From PGYR01 sp041675005 (GTDB lineage Bacteria > Bacteroidota > Ignavibacteria > Kapaibacteriales > UBA2268): a stretch of 46,589 bases of DNA. How positions within the stretch are numbered: position 1 is the first letter of the stretch; every line of letters begins with the position of its first letter. This document shows positions 23,852 through 33,197 of the stretch, piece after piece. The stretch is taken from NCBI GenBank assembly GCA_041675005.1, contig JBAYUQ010000024.1, positions 1-46,589 of the forward strand. Reading direction: 5' to 3'. The translations under genes were made by a program, and so were the position numbers. The notes below the pieces were generated by a model. That model was not told the DNA's origin. It did no database searches and worked only from the letters and a program-made list of their open reading frames with translations.

Positions 23852-25778
23852 CAAGGCAGTCGGGATTAGCTAGGGCAGAGCGGTTCTTGACTTCTTCGCC
23901 ATTCACTATTTTGGTGACGGCTAGCTCTACTTTTTTACCGCTTAGGGTTACTGGTATGTCTTGCACTTGGCGGACTATTGCGGGTATGTGTCGGGGAGTT
24001 GCCCCTTTGCGTATATTATCTTTGATAGCTACGACTAGTTTGGGGGTTAGCTCCTCGCCATCACGTAGGGTTACGAATAGGACTACTCGCGTGTCTGATT
24101 CATATTGCTGACCTACTACTATGCTGGATGTGATTTCAGGCATTGCCTCTACTATTCGGTATATCTCGGCTGTACCTATGCGAATACCACCGGGGTTGAG
24201 TGTTGCGTCCGAGCGGCCATATACTATTACTCCGCCGCGTTCGGTTATCTCTATGTAGTCGCCGTGTCGCCATATCCCCTCGTAGTAATCGAAGTATGCC
24301 CCGAAGTATTTTTCGTCATCTGGGTCATCCCAAAAGTGGGTGGGCATACACGGGAAAGGTGGATAGCATATTAGCTCGCCCTTCTCCCCTATTACTTCTT
24401 CCCCTTCGTCCGAGAGTGCTCGCACGTCCATACCGAGTCCGCGGCTCTGTATCTCTTCGTCATATACTCCGAGCATTGGGTTGCCGAGCATAAAGCAGGA
24501 AACGATGTCCGTACCTCCGCTAATAGATGCAAGCTGTACGTCAGGTTTGACTTTGCTGTACACCCATTGGTAGTTCTCTGTTACGAGTGGTGAGCCGGTC
24601 GAGTATATTGTTTTTAGTTCGGATAGGTCGTAGTTTTCATCTGGCTCGACCCCTTCTTTTTGGCAATGCGTTAGGAATTTGGGGCTAGTACCAAGTGCTA
24701 TAATTTTCTCTCTTGATGCCTCGTACCACATTATACTAGCATCGGGATAAGTCGGGCTGCCATCGAATAAGTATAGAGTCGCTCCGACTGAAAGTCCACC
24801 AACGAGCCAGTTCCACATCATCCATCCGCAAGTAGTAAAGTAGCTAAGTACATCGCCCTTGCTCAGATCTCCGTGCAGGTAATGCTCCTTGAAATGCTGT
24901 AGCAAAGTGCCACCAGCACCGTGGACTATACACTTTGGTATGCCCGTAGTTCCAGACGAATACATAATATATACTGGGTGGTCAAATGGTAGCTGTTCGA
25001 ACTCTATTTGCTCTGCAGAGTTGTCTATCATAATGCTGAAAGTCGTGTATTTATCGCCCTCTAGTTTTGGTACGTCAATCTCTTCTAGTATTATTACTTT
25101 CTCTATCGAATCTATACTTTCTACTATTTTAGAAAGTTTTTCAGATGTGTCGTAGGGTTTTCCGTTGTACGAATATCCGTTAACAGCTATTAGCACTTTC
25201 GGCTTTATCTGTCCGAATCTATCCATTATCCCTTGGAAACCGAAGTCAGGCGAACTAGATGACCATATTGCTCCTATCGAAGTCGCTGCGAGCATACAGA
25301 CTATAGTTTCGGGTACATTGGTTACGAATCCGGCTACTCTATCACCTTTGACTACTCCAATTTGACGCATAGAGTGAGCCATTTTCACTACTTGACGGTA
25401 AAGCTGACTGTGGCTCAAACGTGTGTTCGCCTTGCCCTCTCTGTGGGCTATTAGAGCTGTTGAGTTGTCTCGATATTTGAGTAGATTTTCTGCGAAGTTG
25501 AGCTTTGCCCCAGGGAACCAGATAGGACGAGGAACTTTCTTGCGGTTCAAATCCTCCGTATATACATCGCTATACATTTCGGAGTGCTTGACATCTGCTA
25601 AGTTCCAGACTTCTTGCCAAAATTCTTTTTTATTTTCGACAGACCATTGGTGTAGGTCTGTGTAAGTGTCCATTTCCATATTGTACTTACTATTGACGCT
25701 TGTCATTAGCTTATACATATTGGTGCTTTTTATCTGTTCTTCAGTTGGTTGCCAGTAGGGTTTCTTATTGTCAGTCAT
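23829..25778 (-). CDS. aacS: Acetoacetyl-CoA synthetase (acetoacetate-CoA ligase)
   Basis: ATP-dependent ligation of acetoacetate to CoA in the cytoplasm, linking ketone bodies or acetoacetate to acetyl-CoA and polyhydroxybutyrate metabolism. 649 residues, the normal length. An acetyl-CoA-synthetase-like N-terminus (YTDLHQWSVENKKEFWQEVW) precedes the AMP-binding motif MYSSGTTGIPKCIVHGAGG (about 270). Then come YSTGSPL, a GGTD segment, and the ANL hinge and C-terminal domain with GRSDATLNPGGIRIG and VTLSGKKVELAV with the catalytic Lys. The WNLADVKHSE and GTSPKFL features fit AacS better than Acs. Its 3' end overlaps rhuM by 4 bp. No thiolase or CoA-transferase is adjacent. Confidence 0.92.
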   Translation of the reverse strand: MTDNKKPYWQPTEEQIKSTNMYKLMTSVNSKYNMEMDTYTDLHQWSVENKKEFWQEVWNLADVKHSEMYSDVYTEDLNRKKVPRPIWFPGAKLNFAENLLKYRDNSTALIAHREGKANTRLSHSQLYRQVVKMAHSMRQIGVVKGDRVAGFVTNVPETIVCMLAATSIGAIWSSSSPDFGFQGIMDRFGQIKPKVLIAVNGYSYNGKPYDTSEKLSKIVESIDSIEKVIILEEIDVPKLEGDKYTTFSIMIDNSAEQIEFEQLPFDHPVYIMYSSGTTGIPKCIVHGAGGTLLQHFKEHYLHGDLSKGDVLSYFTTCGWMMWNWLVGGLSVGATLYLFDGSPTYPDASIMWYEASREKIIALGTSPKFLTHCQKEGVEPDENYDLSELKTIYSTGSPLVTENYQWVYSKVKPDVQLASISGGTDIVSCFMLGNPMLGVYDEEIQSRGLGMDVRALSDEGEEVIGEKGELICYPPFPCMPTHFWDDPDDEKYFGAYFDYYEGIWRHGDYIEITERGGVIVYGRSDATLNPGGIRIGTAEIYRIVEAMPEITSSIVVGQQYESDTRVVLFVTLRDGEELTPKLVVAIKDNIRKGATPRHIPAIVRQVQDIPVTLSGKKVELAVTKIVNGEEVKNRSALANPDCLDEYVGLV

Positions 25779-25839
25779 TTTATTGTCTTTTCTATATTAT
25801 GGTTAATATAAAAATAGCATAAAATCCGCAAAATGACAA

Positions 25840-25870
25840 GGGGAGAAAGTTAATCTTCAACTTTCTCCCC
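25840..25870 (-). terminator. Hairpin terminator between the TraB-family gene and aacS
   Basis: Perfect 12-bp stem GGGGAGAAAGTT / AACTTTCTCCCC with a 7-nt loop. It lies 30 bp downstream of the TraB-family gene (minus). T-rich sequence on each side is modest (TTTATTT on the plus side). Confidence 0.7.
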
Positions 25871-25901
25871 TTTATTTACTTTTCAAGAATATATTTCAAG
25901 A

Positions 25902-26786
25902 CTAGAAGTTAGTAATCTTATATTTGTCTGTTTTCTTAAGCTGATTGATAATGCCTCGCTCACCAATCAAATGACCCGCACCGACAACTATGAACATAGT
26001 CTTGTCTTCTTTGAGCCAATCTTCGACTTTCTTTGTCATATTATCGTTTCTTTCATCTATTATTTTCTCGAACATTTCTTCGAATTCGGGGTAATCATAT
26101 CGTGCACTATCTAATATGTTCAATAGACTTTCCTTGTCACCTTTTTTCCAAGCCGCAACCATTCTATCGACCTCCGCAGTTGGATCCTCCGTACTTTCTA
26201 AAACATATTCTATAAAGCTGTCGCCAACTTTATCAAAACTAGAAAGCAGTCCAAATTGATACTCCACAGTTTCTAGAGCTCTTACTCTTTTTTCATCAAT
26301 ACTCGCTTTATTCATAAAGTGCTGATCTATTCCCAATGTTTGGTCATATCCCGCCTTACCTAATGTTATCTGTTGTGCAGTAGTAGCAACAGCCCATGGT
26401 CTCATCTTCCCAAATCCTTCTTCAGTCATCCCTGCAGATATGAATTTTTGTCTTAGCTTTTCGTAATTCTCGGCACTAATTTTATCTTTCAACTTAGTAC
26501 CATCCGTATAAGTCATATAATCAATGAGCTTTATTGGGTCAATAGTGGTCATATCAATCTCGAAAGCTACTATGTCACTTTCTCTGTATGCCTCTTCTAT
26601 TCGGTAGTCCAGAGGGTACATGTCTGGTTTTGCTACGTGTATAGAACCCAGTAGGTATATATGCGAGCTTCCATCATCTACTTTCCACAAAAAAGTTTCC
26701 TCCGTATTCTCGGTTTTTAAAAGCGAGCATGATACTGTTACAAGCGATGCTATAGCCAGCAACAAAATTAATCTGATTTTATTCAT
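25902..26786 (-). CDS. TraB/GumN-family lipoprotein
   Basis: 294 residues with a signal peptide ending in TVSCS (Cys about 20 as lipid anchor). The family features are both present: FLWKVDDGSSHIYLLGSIHV with the GSIH motif (about 45-52), and VVGAGHLIGERGIINQLKK with the G-x-x-H motif near the C-terminus. These two His regions with conserved acids are thought to form a metalloprotease-like site in TraB proteins; the natural substrate in bacteria is mostly unknown. It is divergently placed to the beta-propeller gene at 26835, with only about 48 bp between them. Confidence 0.88.
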   Translation of the reverse strand: MNKIRLILLLAIASLVTVSCSLLKTENTEETFLWKVDDGSSHIYLLGSIHVAKPDMYPLDYRIEEAYRESDIVAFEIDMTTIDPIKLIDYMTYTDGTKLKDKISAENYEKLRQKFISAGMTEEGFGKMRPWAVATTAQQITLGKAGYDQTLGIDQHFMNKASIDEKRVRALETVEYQFGLLSSFDKVGDSFIEYVLESTEDPTAEVDRMVAAWKKGDKESLLNILDSARYDYPEFEEMFEKIIDERNDNMTKKVEDWLKEDKTMFIVVGAGHLIGERGIINQLKKTDKYKITNF

Positions 26787-26834
26787 TTTATTTTATTATT
26801 TTTGGTTAATACAGTTTTTAACAAGGATAAAGAT

Positions 26835-29297
26835 ATGAAAAATATTGCAATTACCATACTATTTGTAATAATGGGTTACAGCATAAATGCACAGCAGATT
26901 TGGAAAAAAGAACTTGAGGAAGAAGTAAAAATAATAGAATTTTTGGATAATGATACTAAGCTTTTCATTGCCGCAAAAGACTATATCTACTTATACGATA
27001 CCGAATCTGGCAAAGCTATATACGAGATAGAGCTAGAGGATTATCTAGATAAAGGGTTATACAATCTAGTAGGTACGACTTTTTTAGTAGCGCCTGATGA
27101 TGAAACTATGCTGGCTATAGATGCTCTAACTGGGAAAGAAAAATGGAGAAAGCAATATGATGATTTGGATCAAGAGGATTTCACAGAGTTGCATATTATT
27201 GGTGGTAAGCCAGTAATTCAATATGGTACTTTGCATATTGCTACCGATCTAAACACTGGCAAATTCCTATGGGGCAATAATTTCAGCTATGATGGTAAAA
27301 TCAGTACACTAGGCGGTTGGAATTACAAAGAATACGAGAGTAAAGGTAACTTTATGATAATCTCACCCGATGAGACTGCAAATCTAATAAGTGCAACTTC
27401 GGGTGGTACTATTGGCACTTATGGGGATTTTGAACCAGAGGAATCAATACTAAAAGCTGGGCTTAAGTGGACATTCACGGATAAAAACGAAAATTACACC
27501 CTATTTACTTTAGATGATAAGTTGCTGGCCATTGACCTAAAAACTGGGAAAGAAGCTATGAGAACCGAGATGGATTGGGACGATGATATTCCTCCTTTTA
27601 TATCAGTAGCTAATGGTGTAATAGTACTGAGTGAAGATAAAATAATCTATTTCAATACTGAAAATGGAAGAAATAGTACGATTAATGTGGAAGTAGATGA
27701 TTTCAGAACGTACCAAGTATTTTATGAAGGAGATAAATCATATTTATTCGCTGGGTTCAAAAATAAGCTGATGGCAATAGACCTAACTAGTGGCAAAGTA
27801 ATGTGGCAAACAAAAGATGAAGATAAGAATTTAGAAGGATATCCTCATAGATACGTTGAGATGAAAAATGGTCAACTTCTGATGACTTATGTTTATGGCG
27901 AAAACCCTCCTAATGGTGGTACGTGGATAAGAGCTACAGGCGTTGATGTAAAGACAGGTAAAGTGAATTTCAATACTGACCCTCTTTTACTTTCAGAATT
28001 CTATATTAACTCTTTCACAAGGGTAGTTTCTAGTTTATCAGCTGACCCTTTCGGGTTTTCAAAGTGGGATAATCTTGGATTCTACTATTATTCAGGAATG
28101 GTCGGTGATAAATTGATATTATCGCTTTCGCACAGGGGTACAACTCTAAACCCTACTAACAGGAATGAAGGAGGAGATGGTGTTGCAATAGTTGACAGCA
28201 AAACCGGTAAAGTATTATTAGCCGATTACAATGAGTTAAATGATTATGGAAATGCAAGTGGTAAACCCGTAAACAGAGTTGAAAGTCAGTTCTTGGGTGA
28301 TAAACTATTAGTAAGTGGAAATATCAGAACAGCTCTTTATGATATACAAAATGCCAAGCGACTTTGGATAACTGAACAATACGAGGAAAAATATATAGTT
28401 GATGCAGCTATGCTCGATGATAATGTATATTTAAAATACGGATACTTAGATTTCTCTGTGAAACTAACGCCACCCGGTTTGATAGGATGGTTTGGCGCTT
28501 CGATAGAGGTAAAAGAAAATGATGAAGAAGATCCATTTGGGGTTATGTCTATTGACTCAAAAACGGGTAAAATAAATTGGAATACAGAAATAGAGCAAGA
28601 TCCTGCCTTCGCAACTCCCGGTTTTAGTTTGGCTAGTTACTACTCTCCAAAAAACAAAACCTTACTTTATTCGGATGAAGAGAATCTATACGCTCTTGGT
28701 TCAAATGGGAAATACAATTGGAAAAAGAACTATGACGATATAGGGGTTGGCTCCATCCCTTATGACAAAATATATGCTGTAACGGAGCAATTACTTAGTC
28801 ATGAATACACAACTACTACTACTTATTCTGGTTATCGTTATGATTGGAAAGTGACAAGTACGCATTTGTCAAATAATGCAGAGGGAATTAGTAAATTCGT
28901 TGACCAAATGGGTACTTCCGACGCTTCACTAGTTTACAAATCAGGCAATAATTATTGGGGTGCATCAGCTAAGAAAACTTTAGGGCTCTATGTTGGAGGC
29001 GAAGAAGTATTAGTAATGGGTAGCAAAGGATTAGCAAGGTTAGATAGACTTTCAGGCGAGAATAAATGGAAGCTAGAATGGGATTACGACCCAGATGAAG
29101 TTGAGCTAACACCATTGTTTTTGGGTGACAGAATCGTCTATTGCTTCTCCGAAAAGCTTGAAGTAATAGACTATAGCAACGGTAAAAAGTTATGGTCAGC
29201 AGAGGAGGATTCGGACGCCAAATTCATAATCTCTCCTACTGGTAAATTCATATTCAGTATAGACCAAGAGGATATATCGGGTTATAAAGTGAATTAG
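26835..29297 (+). CDS. PQQ-like beta-propeller repeat protein, secreted
   Basis: 820 residues. I choose the ATG at 26835 because it begins a clean signal peptide (KNIAITILFVIMGYSINAQ) and follows AAGGATAAAG; the upstream in-frame ATG at 26802 would add 11 residues before it. The body has many PQQ/Trp-docking-like repeats with the recurring pattern D..TGK..W or D..SGK..W (ALTGKEKWRKQ, LNTGKFLWGN, LTSGKVMWQT, SKTGKINWNTE, RLSGENKWKLE). This predicts one or two eight-bladed propellers. There is no T9SS sorting domain at the C-terminus and no PQQ-dehydrogenase catalytic set, so a BamB-like scaffold or binding role is more likely than an enzyme. Confidence 0.8.
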   Translation: MKNIAITILFVIMGYSINAQQIWKKELEEEVKIIEFLDNDTKLFIAAKDYIYLYDTESGKAIYEIELEDYLDKGLYNLVGTTFLVAPDDETMLAIDALTGKEKWRKQYDDLDQEDFTELHIIGGKPVIQYGTLHIATDLNTGKFLWGNNFSYDGKISTLGGWNYKEYESKGNFMIISPDETANLISATSGGTIGTYGDFEPEESILKAGLKWTFTDKNENYTLFTLDDKLLAIDLKTGKEAMRTEMDWDDDIPPFISVANGVIVLSEDKIIYFNTENGRNSTINVEVDDFRTYQVFYEGDKSYLFAGFKNKLMAIDLTSGKVMWQTKDEDKNLEGYPHRYVEMKNGQLLMTYVYGENPPNGGTWIRATGVDVKTGKVNFNTDPLLLSEFYINSFTRVVSSLSADPFGFSKWDNLGFYYYSGMVGDKLILSLSHRGTTLNPTNRNEGGDGVAIVDSKTGKVLLADYNELNDYGNASGKPVNRVESQFLGDKLLVSGNIRTALYDIQNAKRLWITEQYEEKYIVDAAMLDDNVYLKYGYLDFSVKLTPPGLIGWFGASIEVKENDEEDPFGVMSIDSKTGKINWNTEIEQDPAFATPGFSLASYYSPKNKTLLYSDEENLYALGSNGKYNWKKNYDDIGVGSIPYDKIYAVTEQLLSHEYTTTTTYSGYRYDWKVTSTHLSNNAEGISKFVDQMGTSDASLVYKSGNNYWGASAKKTLGLYVGGEEVLVMGSKGLARLDRLSGENKWKLEWDYDPDEVELTPLFLGDRIVYCFSEKLEVIDYSNGKKLWSAEEDSDAKFIISPTGKFIFSIDQEDISGYKVN

Positions 29298-29542
29298 ATT
29301 TATGCATATACGAATCTCAATCCTTGCAGTCAAGACACTGCTGTAAGGGTTAGGTGATTTGTGGTAGTCCTCTGCTAACGAAGGAGTTAAGCTTAAGGTG
29401 GACAAGAATAATCGCTGATTGAGCCCGTCGAAATCAAGATTAGAGAGAAATTACTCGCCATCGACAAGCTCAGGCAACGTAATTCCTTCCTCCTTGAGTA
29501 AGAACAAGTTCTGACAGCTTTTGCAAAGGAGCAGAGTTCCGT

Positions 29543-29573
29543 GTATTGCCGTTGGCTTTAGCCAACGGATATT
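29543..29573. repeat. 31-bp palindromic repeat, CCGTTGGCT...AGCCAACGG
   Basis: Exact reverse complement of 16890-16920. The stem CCGTTGGCT / AGCCAACGG is perfect (29549-29568). Confidence 0.85.
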
Positions 29574-29744
29574 CAGACTTCGCAACCTCACATCGGACTT
29601 TAGTCCCATTATGATTGAACTGCTACTTGAGTTCTCCTGGACTCTTTACTTCGTTTTGAGTGACGAGAACTTTGTGACCTTTGTGTAAAGAAATAGAAAA
29701 TCATATCTTTGTGGCTCTGTGTTAGAACCAGTAACCCCTGAGAC

Positions 29745-29780
29745 TGCCACGTCCTATCAGTCCTCGCTGTGGCATGGATT
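29745..29780. repeat. Dispersed intergenic repeat, copy 3
   Basis: Shares AGTCCTCGCTGTGGCA (from 29757) with copies at 152-228 and 13924-14003, with a preceding GCCACGTCCT as in copy 2. Confidence 0.6.
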
Positions 29781-29964
29781 ATTCAAACTACCTCTACTAG
29801 ACTCTTTACTTCGACTTCGCTCAGCACAAGCACTCCACGTTGTTCCGCTCAGAGTGTCGTATTAACAAGGTATTGGGGGATTTCAGAAATATGCGATACG
29901 TCTCTACAATCCGTGCAATCTATAAATCATTTTAATCTGTGATTCATATATATTTCCAATCCCT

Positions 29965-30015
29965 CGCAACTTTTCTTATATTACTCTGCAACTTTTTTCA
30001 GTTTCATCGCACTTA
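29965..30015 (+). promoter_or_regulatory. Possible ECF-sigma autoregulatory promoter elements
   Basis: CGCAACTTTT (29965-29974) and TGCAACTTTT (29987-29996) are near-identical and 22 bp apart; a shorter CGCACTTA follows at 30008. The AAC-containing box resembles ECF -35 elements. Located 47-78 bp upstream of the sigma gene start. Confidence 0.4.
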
Positions 30016-30042
30016 TACTTTGTAGATGATAAACAGGATTAG

Positions 30043-30591
30043 ATGAGTAAACAAAAACAAAGAGCTTTTTTAGAACTATTCGAGCCGATCAGAAAGGACT
30101 TGTCCCGATTCGTGATGGCGATGGCGAATAGCTCTTTTGATGCGAAGGACATTATAAATGAGACTTTGCTGATTGCCTATGAGAACTTTGGACAAGTCAA
30201 AGAACCAGCGGCATTCAAAAGTTATTTGTTTACTATTGCTAACCGACTCTACAAAAATGGAATAGTTCGTAATGGACGTATAGATTACCGAAGTGAGCTG
30301 AATGAAAACTCATTGGTCGTTAGGAATATTGCCGAAGTGGAGCTAGATGTTCAGAATCTTTACTCGGCTTTGGAGCTATTACCAGAGGAACAGAAAGAAG
30401 CAATAGTGCTATTCGAAATCTCAGGTTTCAAGATTGCTGAGATAGCCGAAATGCAGAAATGCACCGAATCTGCTGTCAAATCACGACTGAAAAGAGGTAG
30501 AGAAAAGCTAACTGAAATACTAATCGAAAAAAAAACTATCCCAAAAGATAATGAAAGCGAACGAGCGTATAACTTAAAGGTATCCAAATGA
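30043..30591 (+). CDS. ECF-type RNA polymerase sigma factor
   Basis: 182 residues with sigma region 2 (about 18-70; FDAKDIINETLLIAYENFGQ and FKSYLFTIANRLYKN) and region 4 (about 108-160; LLPEEQKEAIVLFEISGFKI, then AEIAEMQKCTESAVKSRLKR). There is no region 3, as in ECF sigma factors. The stop overlaps the start of the next gene (ATGA), so sigma factor and membrane partner are coupled, the usual layout for a sigma/anti-sigma pair. Repeated CAACTTTT boxes upstream may be its own promoter elements. Confidence 0.93.
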   Translation: MSKQKQRAFLELFEPIRKDLSRFVMAMANSSFDAKDIINETLLIAYENFGQVKEPAAFKSYLFTIANRLYKNGIVRNGRIDYRSELNENSLVVRNIAEVELDVQNLYSALELLPEEQKEAIVLFEISGFKIAEIAEMQKCTESAVKSRLKRGREKLTEILIEKKTIPKDNESERAYNLKVSK

Positions 30592-33131
30592 GTGAATTGG
30601 ACAAATATTTTGAAAAAGCAAAGAACGTAGAGCCCATATACGAAGAGGACGATGCGAAAAAACTGCTTTATGGCAAATTGAGCGATGGGGGCATTGCAAC
30701 TAATTTGTACAACAAAATAAAGGTATTTCCAATGATAACAGCAATTATCACATCAGTAGCGACTATTGCTACTATAGCATTTTTTAGTTTGTCTTCACCC
30801 GAAGTAAGGGTAGATCAACCGAGTAAAATTATATTACAAAACAGCAATACAAGTGCTGAAATAGACACACCTGAAAATAAACCAACACAAACTAAGTCGA
30901 TTATCTCTGCTTTACAAACAGAACAAAAAGATATAGTTAATAAAAAGCCAGTAACTACAATAACCGATGAGAATAGGATAGACATAAAGTCTGTGAACTC
31001 GCTAAAGCTGACCAAAGATGAGCTAAGTAAGCTAGGTATAGAAATAGATGCGAAGAGCTTCAAAATCAATGCTTTCGATAAATATACTTATACAATCAAT
31101 CAGAATAACGAAAAGCAACGCGACTACTATAACAAAGATAAAGACCATGACGCTTTGCCTACTCCAGCAATGGTGACTACTTCCACTGGTTTCAAGACTT
31201 TGACTCTGTTCAAGAAAGGAAATGTAGAGGCGACAGTGGAGAGGTACAAAAGCACTGATAATGGTTTGTCCAAGTATAAGACTAATTTTGAGCAGAATAT
31301 TAAAACAGATGATGCAGATATTGATTTGAAAGTAGAAAAGATTGAGAATGATTCAAAAGAAGTAAGCTCTAATAGTGATTTAAACTATGTTGTTGATGGA
31401 GATACTGTAAGTGTTAAGTATGCCAAAAAAACCGATACTTCTGAAAGAAGTTTAGAAATACGATTACCTGAAGGATATAGTAAGATTAAAGATTTAGATT
31501 CCCATAAAGAGAGATTAGATGGGCTAGTGAATAGTTTAGATGATAATGAATTAGCTAGTCTATTTAGGGAAGATAAACCAAGTAAAAAGAAGGATACTTT
31601 AATTGCAAAAATTGATCTCGGATATGTTAACAGTGAATTCTTTGATAAATCATTCGATGTTGTTGAAGAGTTAGTAAATGCATTATCTAACAACCCTGAT
31701 GTACCATATATACTTAATCATATTAATCGTATTAGAAGTATAAATGTAAAGTATCAAGATTATGTAGTCGCTTTTGATTTCCAACAAATAATAGATAAAG
31801 ATTCACATAAATATGATTTTGATAAGTATGATACACGTGCGTTATTTGATAAAAAATTAGATTCTACAAAATTTGGCGACCCTAACTATTACAAGACATT
31901 CCAGGTCTCTTGGTGGGGATATCCAGATTTCTTTGATGAGAAGGATGATGAAATTAAAATAATAGAAGGTTCAGTAATTACATCAGATAATATCTATGAC
32001 TTATCAAACAATAATCATACAGTAAGAGACCTTCTTCAAAGGGAATCAGATAGTTTGGAGGTAATTGAGATTCATAAAGAAAGTATGATAAATCTTGATA
32101 CAAGCTTTGATGATAACACAGTCTTTGAAACATCGGACGATATTCATGATTTAAACAAAAGAGGTACAAGCTCAACTATTGACACAATTGCTGAGAATGA
32201 ATATCTTATAAAAAGTGATGAACCAATACGAATAAAAATACACAATTATAATCCAAATATGAAGGTTATAAACTCGGAGAAATTCAAAATTGTAGGGAAA
32301 GATACGATTTATGAACAGGAATCTTACATTCACGATATTAGTCAACCAAGAGAGTTAACTAAAGAAGAAAAAGAGAGAATGAAGAAAAGGGGGACAAAAG
32401 TTTATCATATAGAAAGTGTTAGTTCTGTAACAATCAATAATGTAACAATGCAGGATTCTAATATCGTTGATATAAAAGACAGTAAACAGAATATCAAAAC
32501 AGAAATTGAAGTAGATGAAGGAGAGAATAATCAAGAATTTACGCTAAAACCTGGTCAAAAAGTGTGGGGAGATGAGGATACTGACTCGAATAATAGTAGT
32601 TCAAAACTGTACTCAAACATGTCATTCGATTTTCTTGAATATAACATAAACGAACTAATCCCAATTCAGATTAGTTTTGATGGAGTGAATACTGACTTTA
32701 TAGTTTGGTACGAGGCAACTGATGATTTCCTAAAAAGATTACCAACCAATATTCTAGAGAAAATCAACCCAGAATTGGTGGCACTTTACGAGCAAAGCGC
32801 TCATTGCGAAAACGAGCCAATAGAAAAGAAAGACGCTGTTATGGACGTATGGAGCGGCTGTTCGGGAGCAATCAAGGAAATGAAAGTATTCCCAAATCCA
32901 GCTACATCTAATTCTAATGTAGAGTTCGAGTTGGAAGATAGCAGAGCAATCTCAATTTCAATTTATGATCTATCTGGTAAGTTGATTAAGAATGTAAAAA
33001 CTGGATTGTCACTCAGCAAAGGTAATACAAGTGAATCTTTAAATCTAACAGGAGTGAACCCAGGATTGTACTATGTAGTAGTCAAATCCGAGAAGGGCGA
33101 GCAAGCACTCCAGAGAATAATAATAGAATAA
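30588..33131 (+). CDS. Membrane-anchored putative anti-sigma partner with C-terminal T9SS sorting domain
   Basis: 847 residues, unknown family. Residues 1-45 are charged and likely cytoplasmic, and begin SELDKYFEKAKNVEP, like short sigma-binding tails of Bacteroidota anti-sigma proteins. A single membrane helix lies at about 46-68. The rest is a very polar, Asp/Asn/Ser-rich extracytoplasmic region of about 690 residues with no domain I know. From about residue 763 (MKVFPNPATSNSNVEFELED to the end, ALQRIIIE) there is a T9SS type A sorting domain. A protein with an internal helix rather than a cleaved signal, yet with a T9SS signal, is odd. It may report on the state of secretion to the sigma factor. 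Followed by a strong terminator. Confidence 0.75.
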   Translation: MSELDKYFEKAKNVEPIYEEDDAKKLLYGKLSDGGIATNLYNKIKVFPMITAIITSVATIATIAFFSLSSPEVRVDQPSKIILQNSNTSAEIDTPENKPTQTKSIISALQTEQKDIVNKKPVTTITDENRIDIKSVNSLKLTKDELSKLGIEIDAKSFKINAFDKYTYTINQNNEKQRDYYNKDKDHDALPTPAMVTTSTGFKTLTLFKKGNVEATVERYKSTDNGLSKYKTNFEQNIKTDDADIDLKVEKIENDSKEVSSNSDLNYVVDGDTVSVKYAKKTDTSERSLEIRLPEGYSKIKDLDSHKERLDGLVNSLDDNELASLFREDKPSKKKDTLIAKIDLGYVNSEFFDKSFDVVEELVNALSNNPDVPYILNHINRIRSINVKYQDYVVAFDFQQIIDKDSHKYDFDKYDTRALFDKKLDSTKFGDPNYYKTFQVSWWGYPDFFDEKDDEIKIIEGSVITSDNIYDLSNNNHTVRDLLQRESDSLEVIEIHKESMINLDTSFDDNTVFETSDDIHDLNKRGTSSTIDTIAENEYLIKSDEPIRIKIHNYNPNMKVINSEKFKIVGKDTIYEQESYIHDISQPRELTKEEKERMKKRGTKVYHIESVSSVTINNVTMQDSNIVDIKDSKQNIKTEIEVDEGENNQEFTLKPGQKVWGDEDTDSNNSSSKLYSNMSFDFLEYNINELIPIQISFDGVNTDFIVWYEATDDFLKRLPTNILEKINPELVALYEQSAHCENEPIEKKDAVMDVWSGCSGAIKEMKVFPNPATSNSNVEFELEDSRAISISIYDLSGKLIKNVKTGLSLSKGNTSESLNLTGVNPGLYYVVVKSEKGEQALQRIIIE

Positions 33132-33149
33132 ACCCTCATCCTCATGTTA

Positions 33150-33190
33150 AGCCCAAGGCCTGTACCACTTCGGTGGTATGGGCTTTTTTT
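33150..33190 (+). terminator. Intrinsic terminator of the sigma factor operon
   Basis: Outer stem AGCCCA / TGGGCT and inner stem TACCAC / GTGGTA around a TTCG tetraloop, with a 7-nt bulge on the left arm, followed by T7. Eighteen bp after the stop codon of the 847-residue gene. Confidence 0.85.
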
Positions 33191-33197
33191 GTAGTTT

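Larger units (their letters stand above)
29298..30042. other. Long non-coding gap filled with dispersed repeats
   Basis: 745 bp without a supportable gene. It contains the 31-bp palindrome repeat (29543-29573), a reversed GACTTTAGTCCC element near 29590, TCTGAG-type repeats near 29640 and 29808-29860, dispersed repeat copy 3 (29745-29780), half of the GAGACGTA palindrome (near 29892-29908), and possible ECF promoter elements (29965-30015) near the sigma gene. Confidence 0.6.

Noticed and set aside
26802..26834. Upstream ATG for the PQQ-propeller gene
   Set aside because: Would place 11 charged residues before a clean signal peptide; the ATG at 26835 has a better leader.
29196..29405. 69-codon open frame on the minus strand
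   Set aside because: Overlaps the end of the propeller gene and then repeat-rich DNA; composition not protein-like.
29298..30042. Possible tRNA or structured RNA gene in the long gap
   Set aside because: No T-arm or acceptor pattern on either strand; the hairpins present are members of the dispersed repeat families.
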